Source: JABHIE01 sp964584805
GTDB taxonomy: Bacteria > Planctomycetota > UBA1135
DNA length: 64,000 nt
NCBI GenBank assembly: GCA_964584805.1
Contig: CAZPAY010000002.1
Coordinates: 124,001-188,000, forward strand
Direction of reading: 5' to 3'
Part shown: in pieces, positions 27,237 to 35,176 of the stretch
How positions within the stretch are numbered: position 1 is the first letter of the stretch
Layout of the letters: every line of letters begins with the position of its first letter
Made by a program: the position numbers and the translations under genes
The notes under the pieces: generated by a model
The model's database searches: none
Told to the model about the DNA's origin: nothing
What the model saw: only the letters and a program-made list of their open reading frames with translations

Positions 27237-28574
27237 CTAAAACGCCTTGCTCTTGCCCGGAATCGGCACGGGATAGCGGCCATTTTCATCTGGTAAGACG
27301 GGCGGCGCGGCATCCCAGGCGTAATTTGTGGGGGATAAGTCGACTACGGATTCGAGGGCCTGCCCCCAGCTGACTTCTTGACCCGAATAGGTTGCCATGC
27401 GCCCCAAGATGGAAGTCAGCGTGCTGTAAGCGCCGTTGTCTGCTTCACAGTAGGCCGCGCCTGAGCGGATGGCAGCGAAAAGAGCATCGTGCTCTTTTTG
27501 ATATGGGTTTTGGTATTCCTCGTCGTAACACCAGTCGTTGCCATCATTCAGCTGGATATGCGCGCCGCCGATGTTGGCGGTGCCGAGCGTGCCGTGGGCA
27601 AATTCATTGACCTCGCTCTTAGTGTTGGGCATGTGCCGACATTGCGACAACATTTTGGTGCCGTCGGCGTAAGTGAACTCGACCATGTGGTGATCAAAAA
27701 TCTGACCGTGGTCGAGACCGTTGCGGATGAGTCGCCCTCCTTGACCTTGAGCACGCACGGGGTAGCCGCCCATGACCCAGTTGCATACATCAAGATTGTG
27801 GATGTGCTGCTCGGTGATGTGATCGCCGCAAAGCCAATTAAAATAGTACCAATTGCGCATTTGATACTGCATTTCATTCCATTCATCTTTTCGCTCGCGC
27901 ACCCACACTCCGGCTGAGTTCCAGTAGCATCGCAATAGGGTGATGTCTCCGATTGCGCCCGTTTGTAGTCGGCGCACCGTTTCGATGTAGTTGTCTTGAT
28001 GGTGGCGTTGAAGGCCTACGCCCACTTTTTGCCCACTTGCTTTTGCCTTCGCAGCAGCGGCTAAAACACGGCGTATGCCGGGCCCATCTACGGCGACAGG
28101 TTTTTCCATGAAGACATGGCGGCCTTTGTCAATTGCGTATTCAAAATGAATCGGTCGGAAGCCGGGTGGTGTGGCTAAAACGACAACATCGACATCAAGG
28201 TCGATAGCTTTGCGATAAGCGTCAAAGCCAGTGAAACGCCGCTCTTCAGAGACATCTACCTTCTCGGGGTATTCTTCTTTTAGCCAGTTGTAGGTGCCTT
28301 CGAGTCGGTCGGAAAAAGCGTCAGCCATGGCGACTAATCGCACTTTTCCCGCGGTGGAAAGCGCTTGGTAAGCCGCGCCTGAACCTCGGCCGCCGCAGCC
28401 GACAAGTGCAACGCGCAATTCGACATCTCCTGCTGCTAAGCCAGTGGCTGCATCGGATTCTTGCGGTGCGATAAAGTGGCCCTGTGCATGAGCAGAGTTT
28501 CCGATGAGTAAGCCTGATGCGGCTGCTGCGGTGCGGCCAAGGAAAGCGCGACGATTGATATTGTTTTGCGTCAT
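27237..28574 (-). CDS. Tat-exported Gfo/Idh/MocA family oxidoreductase (copy 2)
   Basis: The product has 445 residues. A Tat signal (NRRAFLGRTAAAA) ends near AHA|QG. The Rossmann motif is VALVGCGGRGSGAAYQA, the EKP motif is MEKPVAVDG, and the catalytic region is WYYFNWLCGDHITEQHIHNLD. It belongs to the same subfamily as copy 1. The gene begins 10 bp after the DUF1080 gene on the same strand. It probably oxidises a sugar hydroxyl to the ketone in the periplasm, producing the substrate that DUF1080 hydrolases cleave; that coupling is inferred from known gene sets. TAGGAT lies seven bases before the start, but its TAG is also the upstream stop codon. Confidence 0.93.
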   Translation of the reverse strand: MTQNNINRRAFLGRTAAAASGLLIGNSAHAQGHFIAPQESDAATGLAAGDVELRVALVGCGGRGSGAAYQALSTAGKVRLVAMADAFSDRLEGTYNWLKEEYPEKVDVSEERRFTGFDAYRKAIDLDVDVVVLATPPGFRPIHFEYAIDKGRHVFMEKPVAVDGPGIRRVLAAAAKAKASGQKVGVGLQRHHQDNYIETVRRLQTGAIGDITLLRCYWNSAGVWVRERKDEWNEMQYQMRNWYYFNWLCGDHITEQHIHNLDVCNWVMGGYPVRAQGQGGRLIRNGLDHGQIFDHHMVEFTYADGTKMLSQCRHMPNTKSEVNEFAHGTLGTANIGGAHIQLNDGNDWCYDEEYQNPYQKEHDALFAAIRSGAAYCEADNGAYSTLTSILGRMATYSGQEVSWGQALESVVDLSPTNYAWDAAPPVLPDENGRYPVPIPGKSKAF

Positions 28575-28584
28575 GAATTGAATC

Positions 28585-29286
28585 CTAGTTTTGCAGTGGG
28601 GTTAACTCGATTTTACGAAACTCACATTTGACCCCTTCGGCTTGAATGGCAATTTGGCCTTCTGATGCCGTGCAATCAAAACCATTGTTTACGAAATCGC
28701 CGTTTACCCAAACATCGACGGTGTTGCCTTTGCAGACAATCTCCATGCGATTCCATTCGCCGGGTGGATTTTCGGAGTCGTCGGTTAAGTTCAAAATACG
28801 ACGCGCTTGCCCTTCTTCGCCGCCCCAGGTGTCGGGAGTTCCGCCCCTGCGGTCGGTTTCATTTGGCACAGAGATACTTTCGCCAATGCACCAAAAATCA
28901 CCGGCATTGCCGGCATGCATTTGCACCTCGATGGAAGCTGGAAAAGTCTTATAGAGTCGCCGCAGGGTCGATGAATGCACTAATACGCCGCAGTTACCCG
29001 TTTCGGCAGGCCAGCGATATTCGACGACGAGTTTGTAATTCTGATAAGTCGTGTGCGTAATTAAATGCCCAACCGGCAAACCTTGGCTGACCAGGAGGCC
29101 GTCCTGCGCGATGAAGGAGGGCTTGATGTCGGGGTTGTTGTCGGCATCGGGGATGTCAGCAAACCAACCGGTTAGGTCATGGCCGTTAAACAGCTGTATC
29201 GTGGCGGAATCTGCACTTTGCGGTGCCTGGCACGATGCCGCGCTAAGAGTGGCAATCAGGAGGGCTGAACGGTAAGGAAATCGCAT
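28585..29286 (-). CDS. DUF1080 lipoprotein (3-keto-disaccharide hydrolase family)
   Basis: The product has 233 residues. The lipoprotein signal ends at AASC (Cys19). The mature part is one concanavalin-like jelly roll of the DUF1080 family: IQLFNGHDLTGWF at the start, NYKLVVEYRWP, NCGVLVHSS, SIEVQMHAGNAGDFW, GEWNRMEIVCKGNTVDVWVNG and the closing FRKIEL. Family members hydrolyse 3-keto-glycosides or bind glycans. It lies between the SUMF1-like lipoprotein gene (9 bp) and Gfo/Idh/MocA copy 2 (10 bp), so all three are likely co-expressed. No acid-base residue can be assigned with confidence from sequence alone. Confidence 0.9.
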   Translation of the reverse strand: MRFPYRSALLIATLSAASCQAPQSADSATIQLFNGHDLTGWFADIPDADNNPDIKPSFIAQDGLLVSQGLPVGHLITHTTYQNYKLVVEYRWPAETGNCGVLVHSSTLRRLYKTFPASIEVQMHAGNAGDFWCIGESISVPNETDRRGGTPDTWGGEEGQARRILNLTDDSENPPGEWNRMEIVCKGNTVDVWVNGDFVNNGFDCTASEGQIAIQAEGVKCEFRKIELTPLQN

Positions 29287-29295
29287 GAACGCATA

Positions 29296-30378
29296 TTAAC
29301 GCTCACCCTGCATTTGCCCGTCGTGGATGCGCTGTATCTTGCGCACTCCGGCTTCCCAATATTTTTTTTGCTTTTCAGGCGTCGGTGCTATTAATGGGCG
29401 CACCAAGCGGATGCCCACATCTTTTGCGTCAGTCAAATACCAAATACTCTTCGGCATTTGCGGGTCTTGCATTTTCCATGACCGTTGGGAAGCACGCCGT
29501 GAGCTGGAGCGGGTCATGTCAGCTTGATTGCGATACGAGCCACCGCGAACCACGCGCCCCCATTCTTTTTTGGGCCAAACGATGGGGTTAGAAACGACTT
29601 CGCCGGATGCCGCGCGAGTCGCCCAAGTGTCGACATCAAATTTGTCGAGTGTCCATTCGGCGACATTTCCGTGTATGTCGAATAAACCCCAAGGATTTGG
29701 TTTTAGCTGGCCGACTGGGTGGTACTTGCGCGCGCCATTAGCCTTAAACCATGCGTAATCATCCAATTCAGACTCATCATCTCCAAACGACCAAGTTGTA
29801 GTCGTGCCCGCGCGGCAGGCGTGTTCCCATTCGGCTTCGGTCGGTAGTCGATAGAAATGCCCCGTTTGTTCGCTCAGCCAGCGGCAGTATTGCCGAGCGG
29901 CGTATTGCGTCATGCAAATGGCGGGGTTGTCCTCAAAGCCCATCCCGAAATCCATGGGCATATACGGAGGAGTTGGCCCGGTGATGCCGTCGACATCGTT
30001 TTCTTGGCGAAACTGAAACAGGCGATATTCATTCCAGGTGACTTCGCAAGCGCCCATCCAGAATGGGTCGAGCGTGACGGCATGCCGCGGCGATTCGCAC
30101 GAGAGTGCGCCCTTTTCAGAATCCGGGCAGCCAATCGAGGTCGCGCCGCCCTCAATCGGAACCATGCGGAATTCGATCTTTCCGCCATCAAGCAGCTCGG
30201 TGTAGGCTTGAAAAAGCGGGCCGTCGCCTTGGCCAACGGTGGCAGTCTGGCCGGTTGGCTGATTCAGCGGCGGGCTCTGTTCGGCAACAGGGTGCGGGAT
30301 GGGAGGCAGTGAATCATCGACTTGCCCCATGCACGAAAGGAGAATCCAACTCGCACCAACGACGATGCCGACTCGCAT
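29296..30378 (-). CDS. SUMF1/FGE-fold lipoprotein lacking the catalytic cysteines
   Basis: The product has 360 residues. An N-terminal lipoprotein signal (LLSC, Cys16) and a Pro-rich linker precede the formylglycine-generating-enzyme fold: FRMVPIEGGATSIG, FWMGACEVTWNEYRLF, YRLPTEAEWEHACRAG, NPWGLFDIHGNVAEW and RVVRGGSYRNQ. Functional FGEs carry a cysteine pair shortly after the RGGS block. Here that stretch is Ser/Arg-rich with no Cys, so formylglycine synthesis is unlikely. A structural or binding role is more probable. It begins 3 bp after the PIG-L gene, showing tight coupling. No sulfatase gene is in the window. Confidence 0.85.
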   Translation of the reverse strand: MRVGIVVGASWILLSCMGQVDDSLPPIPHPVAEQSPPLNQPTGQTATVGQGDGPLFQAYTELLDGGKIEFRMVPIEGGATSIGCPDSEKGALSCESPRHAVTLDPFWMGACEVTWNEYRLFQFRQENDVDGITGPTPPYMPMDFGMGFEDNPAICMTQYAARQYCRWLSEQTGHFYRLPTEAEWEHACRAGTTTTWSFGDDESELDDYAWFKANGARKYHPVGQLKPNPWGLFDIHGNVAEWTLDKFDVDTWATRAASGEVVSNPIVWPKKEWGRVVRGGSYRNQADMTRSSSRRASQRSWKMQDPQMPKSIWYLTDAKDVGIRLVRPLIAPTPEKQKKYWEAGVRKIQRIHDGQMQGER

Positions 30379-30381
30379 CGA

Positions 30382-31098
30382 CTAAGCCGTTTCGACCATG
30401 CGCATGCACTCATACGCCTCGGCGTATTTACAGCCCGCCAAAAAGCCCCAGTGCTCGGCATCTTTACGCATCGCTTCGGGGTTGCGTGGGTGCGGTGCGG
30501 GGCAAATTTGGCTTTCGTAGCAATTCAGTGCTTCGAGTTTGCGATCCATTACATCGGTGATGTCAATGAAAGCGTTGGGCTGAAATTGAAAACCCTCGCC
30601 ACCCCAGCCAGCGCCGGTGTGACCATAGGCCAGTACGCATGGCACAAAAGGTAAGCGGCCATCAGGTGCGGGCCGCAGTGCGCCGAGGCAAATTTCAGCG
30701 GTCAATCGATGGTCTTGGTGATAGTGACCGCGACAAGGCATGGCCACGATGTCGGGGCGAATGCGGGCAAGCGAGTCTTCCATGGCCGAAATCATGACTC
30801 GCCGCGTCAAAGTGTCGAGTCGCGCGCACTCGCCCGTGCCTGAATCGAGGACTTCGTAGGAAGTGATGCCAAGAAACTGGGCGGCCTTTTCAATTTCAGA
30901 AAGGCGCATGCTTACCCACTCAGGCACATCGTCGCCTGCGCCGCCGTTGGTGTAGCCACCCGAAGTCGCAAAAAACACATACACCTCCCAGTTGCGGTCA
31001 AGCGCACGGGCGATGAGGCCGCCGGCGCCGAGGACTTCGTCATCACCATGAGGCGCGACGACGAGGAGTTTGCCGTTTTCTTTGTCGAGGAGAGCCAT
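30382..31098 (-). CDS. PIG-L (LmbE-like) family N-acetylglucosaminide deacetylase
   Basis: The product has 238 residues with no signal peptide. The zinc motif at the N-terminus is APHGDDEVLGAGG, a variant of the family's HPDDE with Gly in place of Pro. The second ligand region is RGHYHQDHRLTAE with the HxxDH pattern. The family deacetylates GlcNAc-containing conjugates or lipids. The cytoplasmic location contrasts with the exported products of the neighbouring genes. The FGE-like gene follows after 3 bp. The actual substrate cannot be told from sequence. Confidence 0.88.
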   Translation of the reverse strand: MALLDKENGKLLVVAPHGDDEVLGAGGLIARALDRNWEVYVFFATSGGYTNGGAGDDVPEWVSMRLSEIEKAAQFLGITSYEVLDSGTGECARLDTLTRRVMISAMEDSLARIRPDIVAMPCRGHYHQDHRLTAEICLGALRPAPDGRLPFVPCVLAYGHTGAGWGGEGFQFQPNAFIDITDVMDRKLEALNCYESQICPAPHPRNPEAMRKDAEHWGFLAGCKYAEAYECMRMVETA

Positions 31099-31122
31099 CT
31101 TGGCTGTAAGTCTACTCTAATT

Positions 31123-31947
31123 TCAGAGTGGAATTCGGAAGTATGCGTCGCCAAAAACCAACGGGCCGCCGGTGTGGCCAAGCGCGATTAACAGTGCGGC
31201 GATGACGAGGAGCGCCATGAGCAGTGATTTACTCAGAGACGATTTAGCACCAGCGTGAGATTGCGCCGCCATGCGTTTTTCATGAAGCCACCAAGTCAGG
31301 AGAGCAACTCCTGACAAAACAAAGCCAAGAAGTCGATGTCGCTCGACATCCGCGCCACCCATGTTGGAATAGCCGATGTTGAGTAAGCCCAACACGACTG
31401 CAGGTAAAACCGAGATTGCACCCCAGCGTAAACAGAATGCCATCGCCGCCGCTTCGCCGAGTAAATACGCCAACAACGCCCCCAAGAGCAGGGCAATCGG
31501 GAAATGCACGACGGCTGAATGATGGTGACTCACCCACTCGACCCAACTTAATTTCACAGGGCCTTCACCGCCCGGCAGGGATTCCATCGCGCCAGGTTTA
31601 GCCAAACTCATAATCCAATCACTCACAACGGCGCGCTCGACAGCTGTCAGCGCAGGCACCGTGCAATCGCTCGGCGGCATCAAATTGTCCTCGAGCGTCA
31701 GCCACAAATCCGACATCTCAAGATCTCCGGGGGCCACAAACTCTTCGGCTAAATAGCGTAAATCACTCGCATCCGGCAAATCGCGCCGCGCTTTCCGCTC
31801 GTAAGATTCAGGGTTATGACAGGCGCGACATTTGTCGGCCATCAAATCAAGCATCGCCTCATTTTCAGTGTTTTGCTGAAAAGAGGCGATGGGAGTGGTG
31901 GGGGCCTCAACAAACGAGGCCAGGGTTAGGAGCGCAATCAGAATCAC
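31123..31947 (-). CDS. Membrane protein with N-terminal c-type heme site and DUF2231-like domain
   Basis: The product has 274 residues from a GTG start at 31947. A signal peptide is followed by a small cytochrome-c-like region with CRACH (C40, C43, H44) and a downstream LEDNLMPPSDC that could supply the axial Met, as in planctomycete cytochrome C domains. The C-terminal half has four membrane segments beginning HHHSAVVHFPIALLLGALLAY, typical of DUF2231-type membrane domains. It lies 9 bp after the cytochrome b562 gene, so both electron carriers are probably co-expressed. A role in periplasmic electron transfer is inferred. Confidence 0.78.
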   Translation of the reverse strand: MILIALLTLASFVEAPTTPIASFQQNTENEAMLDLMADKCRACHNPESYERKARRDLPDASDLRYLAEEFVAPGDLEMSDLWLTLEDNLMPPSDCTVPALTAVERAVVSDWIMSLAKPGAMESLPGGEGPVKLSWVEWVSHHHSAVVHFPIALLLGALLAYLLGEAAAMAFCLRWGAISVLPAVVLGLLNIGYSNMGGADVERHRLLGFVLSGVALLTWWLHEKRMAAQSHAGAKSSLSKSLLMALLVIAALLIALGHTGGPLVFGDAYFRIPL

Positions 31948-31956
31948 GCCACGAGT

Positions 31957-32427
31957 CTAATGCCCGCCGCGGCCATGCTCGTCATCATCTTCGGGCTTGT
32001 ACTTTTTGTGCCCACCTTTTTTCACGCGCATGAGCTGCTGATAACCTTTTTTGGCATCGGCGTCGCGGCCCTCAAGGATGGCAAGCTCCATATCAACAAC
32101 CGTCATCGCGGTCATGAGCATGCCCTTGCGAAAGCCCGTGTTGTGTGTGCGCAGCTCATCGCCCTTCATGCCAACGGGCGCTTCGGGGGTGAACTTGTAA
32201 GCATCAATCGCGGCTTCTTCCATCGAGCGCAGGGTGCTCATCGCTTTGTCGGTTTTGGTCTCATCGCCTAAAACGCCTTTGAGAGATTTCATCCCGTCTT
32301 TGAGCTTATCCATCGCTTTTTCAAGCGGCGTTTCTTCGAGTGCGCCGGCATCGGCAGATGTGGGTAGCATGACCCAACTCATCAAAACGATGAGCGACAG
32401 GGTGGTCAGTTTGGTGACTAATTTCAT
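31957..32427 (-). CDS. Periplasmic cytochrome b562
   Basis: The product has 156 residues. A signal peptide ends near SADA|GA. The mature part aligns by eye with cytochrome b562: the first helix PLEKAMDKLKDGM places M39 at the axial-methionine position, and the last helix RVKKGGHKKYKP places H140 at the axial-histidine position. The TLRSMEEAAIDAYKFTPE helix and the FRKGM segment also match. A His/Asp-rich tail (DDDEHGRGGH) follows and may bind metal. No CxxC is present, so heme should be bound non-covalently. It is the first gene of a minus-strand run after a terminator. Confidence 0.78.
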   Translation of the reverse strand: MKLVTKLTTLSLIVLMSWVMLPTSADAGALEETPLEKAMDKLKDGMKSLKGVLGDETKTDKAMSTLRSMEEAAIDAYKFTPEAPVGMKGDELRTHNTGFRKGMLMTAMTVVDMELAILEGRDADAKKGYQQLMRVKKGGHKKYKPEDDDEHGRGGH

Positions 32428-32433
32428 GACACC

Positions 32434-32439
32434 ACTTTA
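32434..32439 (-). promoter_or_regulatory. -10-like TAAAGT six bases before the cytochrome b562 start
   Basis: The minus strand reads TAAAGT, GGTGTC, then ATG at 32427. It lies just after the terminator of the upstream gene, where a new promoter is expected. Confidence 0.5.
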
Positions 32440-32450
32440 GGACACAAATG

Positions 32451-32485
32451 AAAAAATACCGCACCTTCTTTCGAAGATGCGGTAT
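32451..32485 (-). terminator. Intrinsic terminator of the thioredoxin-like gene
   Basis: ATACCGCA at 32456-32463 pairs with TGCGGTAT at 32478-32485. One C-A mismatch follows, then four more base pairs around a TTTC loop. On the minus strand a run of six T follows directly. It lies 38 bp after the stop at 32524. Confidence 0.85.
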
Positions 32486-32523
32486 GGCGGGCGGTTGAGG
32501 GGCTAGCCCCGGGCCCGAAAAGG

Positions 32524-33537
32524 CTATTCAGCGGCCAAAATTTCGTCGAGCAATTTTTGCATGCGCGGAGCGACTTCGGTGCCGAGGTCGAGGGCCTTTT
32601 GGGCATAAACCTTGGCTTTGACTGCATCTTTGAGTGGCTTGTGGTACCAGTAAGCTACATTGAGATAAGCGGTAAAGCCCATGTCTTTATCTTTGAATCC
32701 ACCGACGGCATCGAGTGCTTCAACAGCAGCAATGCCGGCTTTGACCGCCTCAAGGCTGTTTACATTAGAAACGACGGCCATCGTGACTTGGTCTAGCAGA
32801 CCGGCTTCGTTTTTGGGATCGAGCTCACGAGCTAGTGCGAAATCGGCGTCACCGCCGGCACCCGATTTCATGATGGCTGTAAGCGCTTCAAGGCGCAGTT
32901 TGTCGTCGCCTAAATCGTAACCCTTGCGCACCAATTCGAAAATTGTGCTCATGCCCGGAGCGTCAGGAGCATTGTCGCCCATGGCAGCGATTGCTTTTGC
33001 CACGACGGCGGCTTGCTTTGCCTTGTCATTACCCGCTGCAGCAAAATCAGCTGTTAGAGCAGCAGCAGCTTTGATGGCGGCCTTGCCTGCAGCAACCATT
33101 TCGCCCATTGACTTGACATAGGCCTCGGGGCCGCCGGCTTGATAACCGGTGCGTGCGTAAACCTCGCCATCGGCACTCATCATCAAAATCGTGGGGTAAC
33201 CACGCACACCATATTTTGTGGCCAATTCGCGATTGCGCTCAGGGTTAGGTACCTTAGCCTTAGCTTCTTCGCTGCGGGGGAAGTCAAGGGCGACCAAAAT
33301 GTATTGGGCCTTAGCTGGGGTTAAAAACTCAGCGTGGTCAAAAACTTCTTCGTGAAGTTTGATACACCAGGAGCACCAGTCAGAGCCGGTGAAGTCGACG
33401 AGCAAATCTTTGCCCTCGGCTTTGGCCATGGCGGCGGCTTTGTCGAAGTCATCGACCCAATCGCCGTGACCGTCTTGGGCTGTGGCGGGCAAAATCGCCG
33501 CGCAAGCCACAACAGCAGTGAGGAGGAGGTTTTTCAT
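32524..33537 (-). CDS. Exported thioredoxin-like protein with helical repeat tail
   Basis: The product has 337 residues from the ATG at 33537; an upstream in-frame start would overlap asd and spoil the signal peptide. A Sec signal (residues 1-20, ATAQ) is followed by a thioredoxin fold with a CSWC active site (C55, C58) in DWCSWCIKLHEEVF and the cis-proline region YGVRGYPTILMM. The last 190 residues are Ala-rich helices ending in a TPR-like pair (AKVYAQKALDLG). This layout occurs in secreted DsbD-C/thioredoxin_7-like proteins. It is likely a periplasmic disulfide reductase or chaperone. A strong terminator follows the gene. Confidence 0.85.
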   Translation of the reverse strand: MKNLLLTAVVACAAILPATAQDGHGDWVDDFDKAAAMAKAEGKDLLVDFTGSDWCSWCIKLHEEVFDHAEFLTPAKAQYILVALDFPRSEEAKAKVPNPERNRELATKYGVRGYPTILMMSADGEVYARTGYQAGGPEAYVKSMGEMVAAGKAAIKAAAALTADFAAAGNDKAKQAAVVAKAIAAMGDNAPDAPGMSTIFELVRKGYDLGDDKLRLEALTAIMKSGAGGDADFALARELDPKNEAGLLDQVTMAVVSNVNSLEAVKAGIAAVEALDAVGGFKDKDMGFTAYLNVAYWYHKPLKDAVKAKVYAQKALDLGTEVAPRMQKLLDEILAAE

Positions 33538-33544
33538 GATGCCA

Positions 33545-33550
33545 AGGGTA
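33545..33550 (-). promoter_or_regulatory. -10-like TACCCT seven bases before the thioredoxin-like start
   Basis: The minus strand reads TACCCT, TGGCATC, then ATG at 33537. It lies in the 22-bp gap after the asd stop and includes no stop codon. Confidence 0.4.
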
Positions 33551-33559
33551 CGCGCGGCA

Positions 33560-34462
33560 TCAAAGTTTGTGACATAGAGTTTCGGCAATCTTTACGGCAT
33601 TGCTCGCAGCTCCTCGGCGTAAATTGCACCAGCTCACCCAAAAATGCAGGCGGCCGTCGTCGCTGGCGCGGACGCGCCCCACAAGGATTTCTTCGGTATG
33701 CGCGGCTTGAGCGGGGGACGGCTCGTAGGCCTCAGTGCAAGCGGTCAATTCTGGGCGACCGTCAAAAATCTCACTGAGTTGGCTTGCGGTGAGCGGCTCA
33801 AGTGTGCGCACGGTGATGCTGGCCGCATGGCCCGTTTCAATGGGCACGCGGGCGCAGGTTGTGCTGATATTGAGGCGGTGCATCAATAACAGCCGCTTGA
33901 TTTCGTTTTGGACGGACTCTTCTTCGCTTGACCAGCCGCCCGTGCCGGCGACCCCACAAATGGGGCGGATATCCGCGGGCTCATCGGCCAATCGCTTGAG
34001 CCCAGCTCGGCCGGCGCCGCTAGCGGATTGAAAGGTCGTGATTGTGACTTCCGCTAAGCCGGCCTGTTGCTGAATTGGATGCAACGCCATCGCTGGGCCC
34101 ACAACGGTGCAGTTGGGGCAGGCGAGAATGCCAGGTTGAATCATGCCGTCATTTACGCCTGGCAAAATCAAAGGTGTCTCGGGGTCGAGCCGAAAAGCAC
34201 CTGATAAATCAATGACGGAGGCGCCTGCCGCCACGGCTGCCGGCGCCAAACGCATGGCTTCCTCATCGGGCAGAGCTAAAAACACTAAATCAGCGCCCGA
34301 GAAAGCGGCCGTCGCGCTTGGCAAATCGAGCACATCTTGGCGCGCCACAATGCGCGGGCCAGCGGCGGAAAGCCCGGATTGGCGCAATAAATCCACCAAA
34401 ACGCGGCCGACCAAGCCGGAGGCGCCGACAACGCAGAGAGTGGGCTCGTGGGGGCGTGCCAT
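33560..34462 (-). CDS. asd: Aspartate-semialdehyde dehydrogenase
   Basis: The product has 300 residues, somewhat shorter than the usual 330-340. It reduces aspartyl phosphate to the semialdehyde for lysine, threonine and methionine synthesis. The Rossmann motif is GASGLVGRVL. The nucleophile is C118 in CPNCTV, and the substrate-handling segments are QSASGAGRAG, VQNEIKRLL and RVPIETGHAASI with H212. The C-terminal WCNLRRGAASNAVKIAE block is diagnostic of Asd rather than ArgC. The N-terminal domain is compact, which explains the length. TAAACT lies eight bases before the ATG. Confidence 0.9.
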   Translation of the reverse strand: MARPHEPTLCVVGASGLVGRVLVDLLRQSGLSAAGPRIVARQDVLDLPSATAAFSGADLVFLALPDEEAMRLAPAAVAAGASVIDLSGAFRLDPETPLILPGVNDGMIQPGILACPNCTVVGPAMALHPIQQQAGLAEVTITTFQSASGAGRAGLKRLADEPADIRPICGVAGTGGWSSEEESVQNEIKRLLLMHRLNISTTCARVPIETGHAASITVRTLEPLTASQLSEIFDGRPELTACTEAYEPSPAQAAHTEEILVGRVRASDDGRLHFWVSWCNLRRGAASNAVKIAETLCHKL

Positions 34463-34516
34463 GGGTGGTCAGTTTAACAATGCAGAAACTGCATTCTCGT
34501 GGTAGATTTGAATTAG

Positions 34517-35176
34517 ATGCATGCCTTTTCGCTTGACCGCACAGACTTCCTGAATACCGCCACACACGCGGTTGGGTTTGTGTTTAGCGTCATTGGCTTG
34601 CCTATTTTGGTCGCTACTGCCCTAGATCGTGGCGGGAAGGCGCATTTGATTAGTAGTGTTATTTTCGGCGTTTGCATGGCCGCTATGTTTTTGAGCTCTA
34701 CGATTTATCATGCTTCGGCACCGAGTAAAATTCGATGCGTGCGTCGTCGCTATCGTCGGCGTTTTCGGATGGCCGATCACATTGCCATTTATTTAATGAT
34801 TGCGGGTAGTTACACACCTTATTGCGTCACAGTTTTGAAACACACCGTGGGGTGGCCCCTGCTCACGGCACTTTGGGCAATGGTTGCATTTGGCGCCGTC
34901 TATAAACTTTTCTTCCTTGGGAGATTCCCGCGCGTTTCGCTCATTTTGTATTTATGCATGGGGTGCACGAGCATCTTTGTCATGGGCCCACTTTTGGAAA
35001 AACTACCACCGGTTTCTTTTCATCTGCTCATGGCAGGTGGCACGGCATTTTTGATTGGTACTTTTTTCTTTGCCAATGAACGACGGCGACCGTCTTATCA
35101 TGTCGTCTGGCACATTTTCGTCTTGATTGGGTCGGCTTGTTTGTACGGCTCGATTCTCGGCGGAATTCCTGCTTAA
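34517..35176 (+). CDS. Hemolysin III family (PAQR-like) membrane protein
   Basis: The product has 219 residues and seven membrane segments. Hallmarks of the family are present: FLNTATHAVGFVFS in the first segment, SSTIYHASAP in the second, RMADHIAIYLMIAGSYTPY in the third, and YHVVWHIFVLIGSACLY at the end. The His residues in these motifs form the zinc site of PAQR proteins. A basic loop (RCVRRRYRRRFRMAD) is unusually Arg-rich. Bacterial members are better seen as membrane-homeostasis proteins than toxins. The stop overlaps the start of the SDR gene (TAATG), so translation is coupled. TAGATT lies eight bases before the ATG. Confidence 0.9.
   Translation: MHAFSLDRTDFLNTATHAVGFVFSVIGLPILVATALDRGGKAHLISSVIFGVCMAAMFLSSTIYHASAPSKIRCVRRRYRRRFRMADHIAIYLMIAGSYTPYCVTVLKHTVGWPLLTALWAMVAFGAVYKLFFLGRFPRVSLILYLCMGCTSIFVMGPLLEKLPPVSFHLLMAGGTAFLIGTFFFANERRRPSYHVVWHIFVLIGSACLYGSILGGIPA

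Noticed and set aside
28580..31960. TANNNT boxes before the starts at 28574, 29286 and 31947
   Set aside because: In all three the TA belongs to the stop codon of the gene just upstream, so short operon spacing alone explains them. They were not counted as evidence for leaderless promoters.
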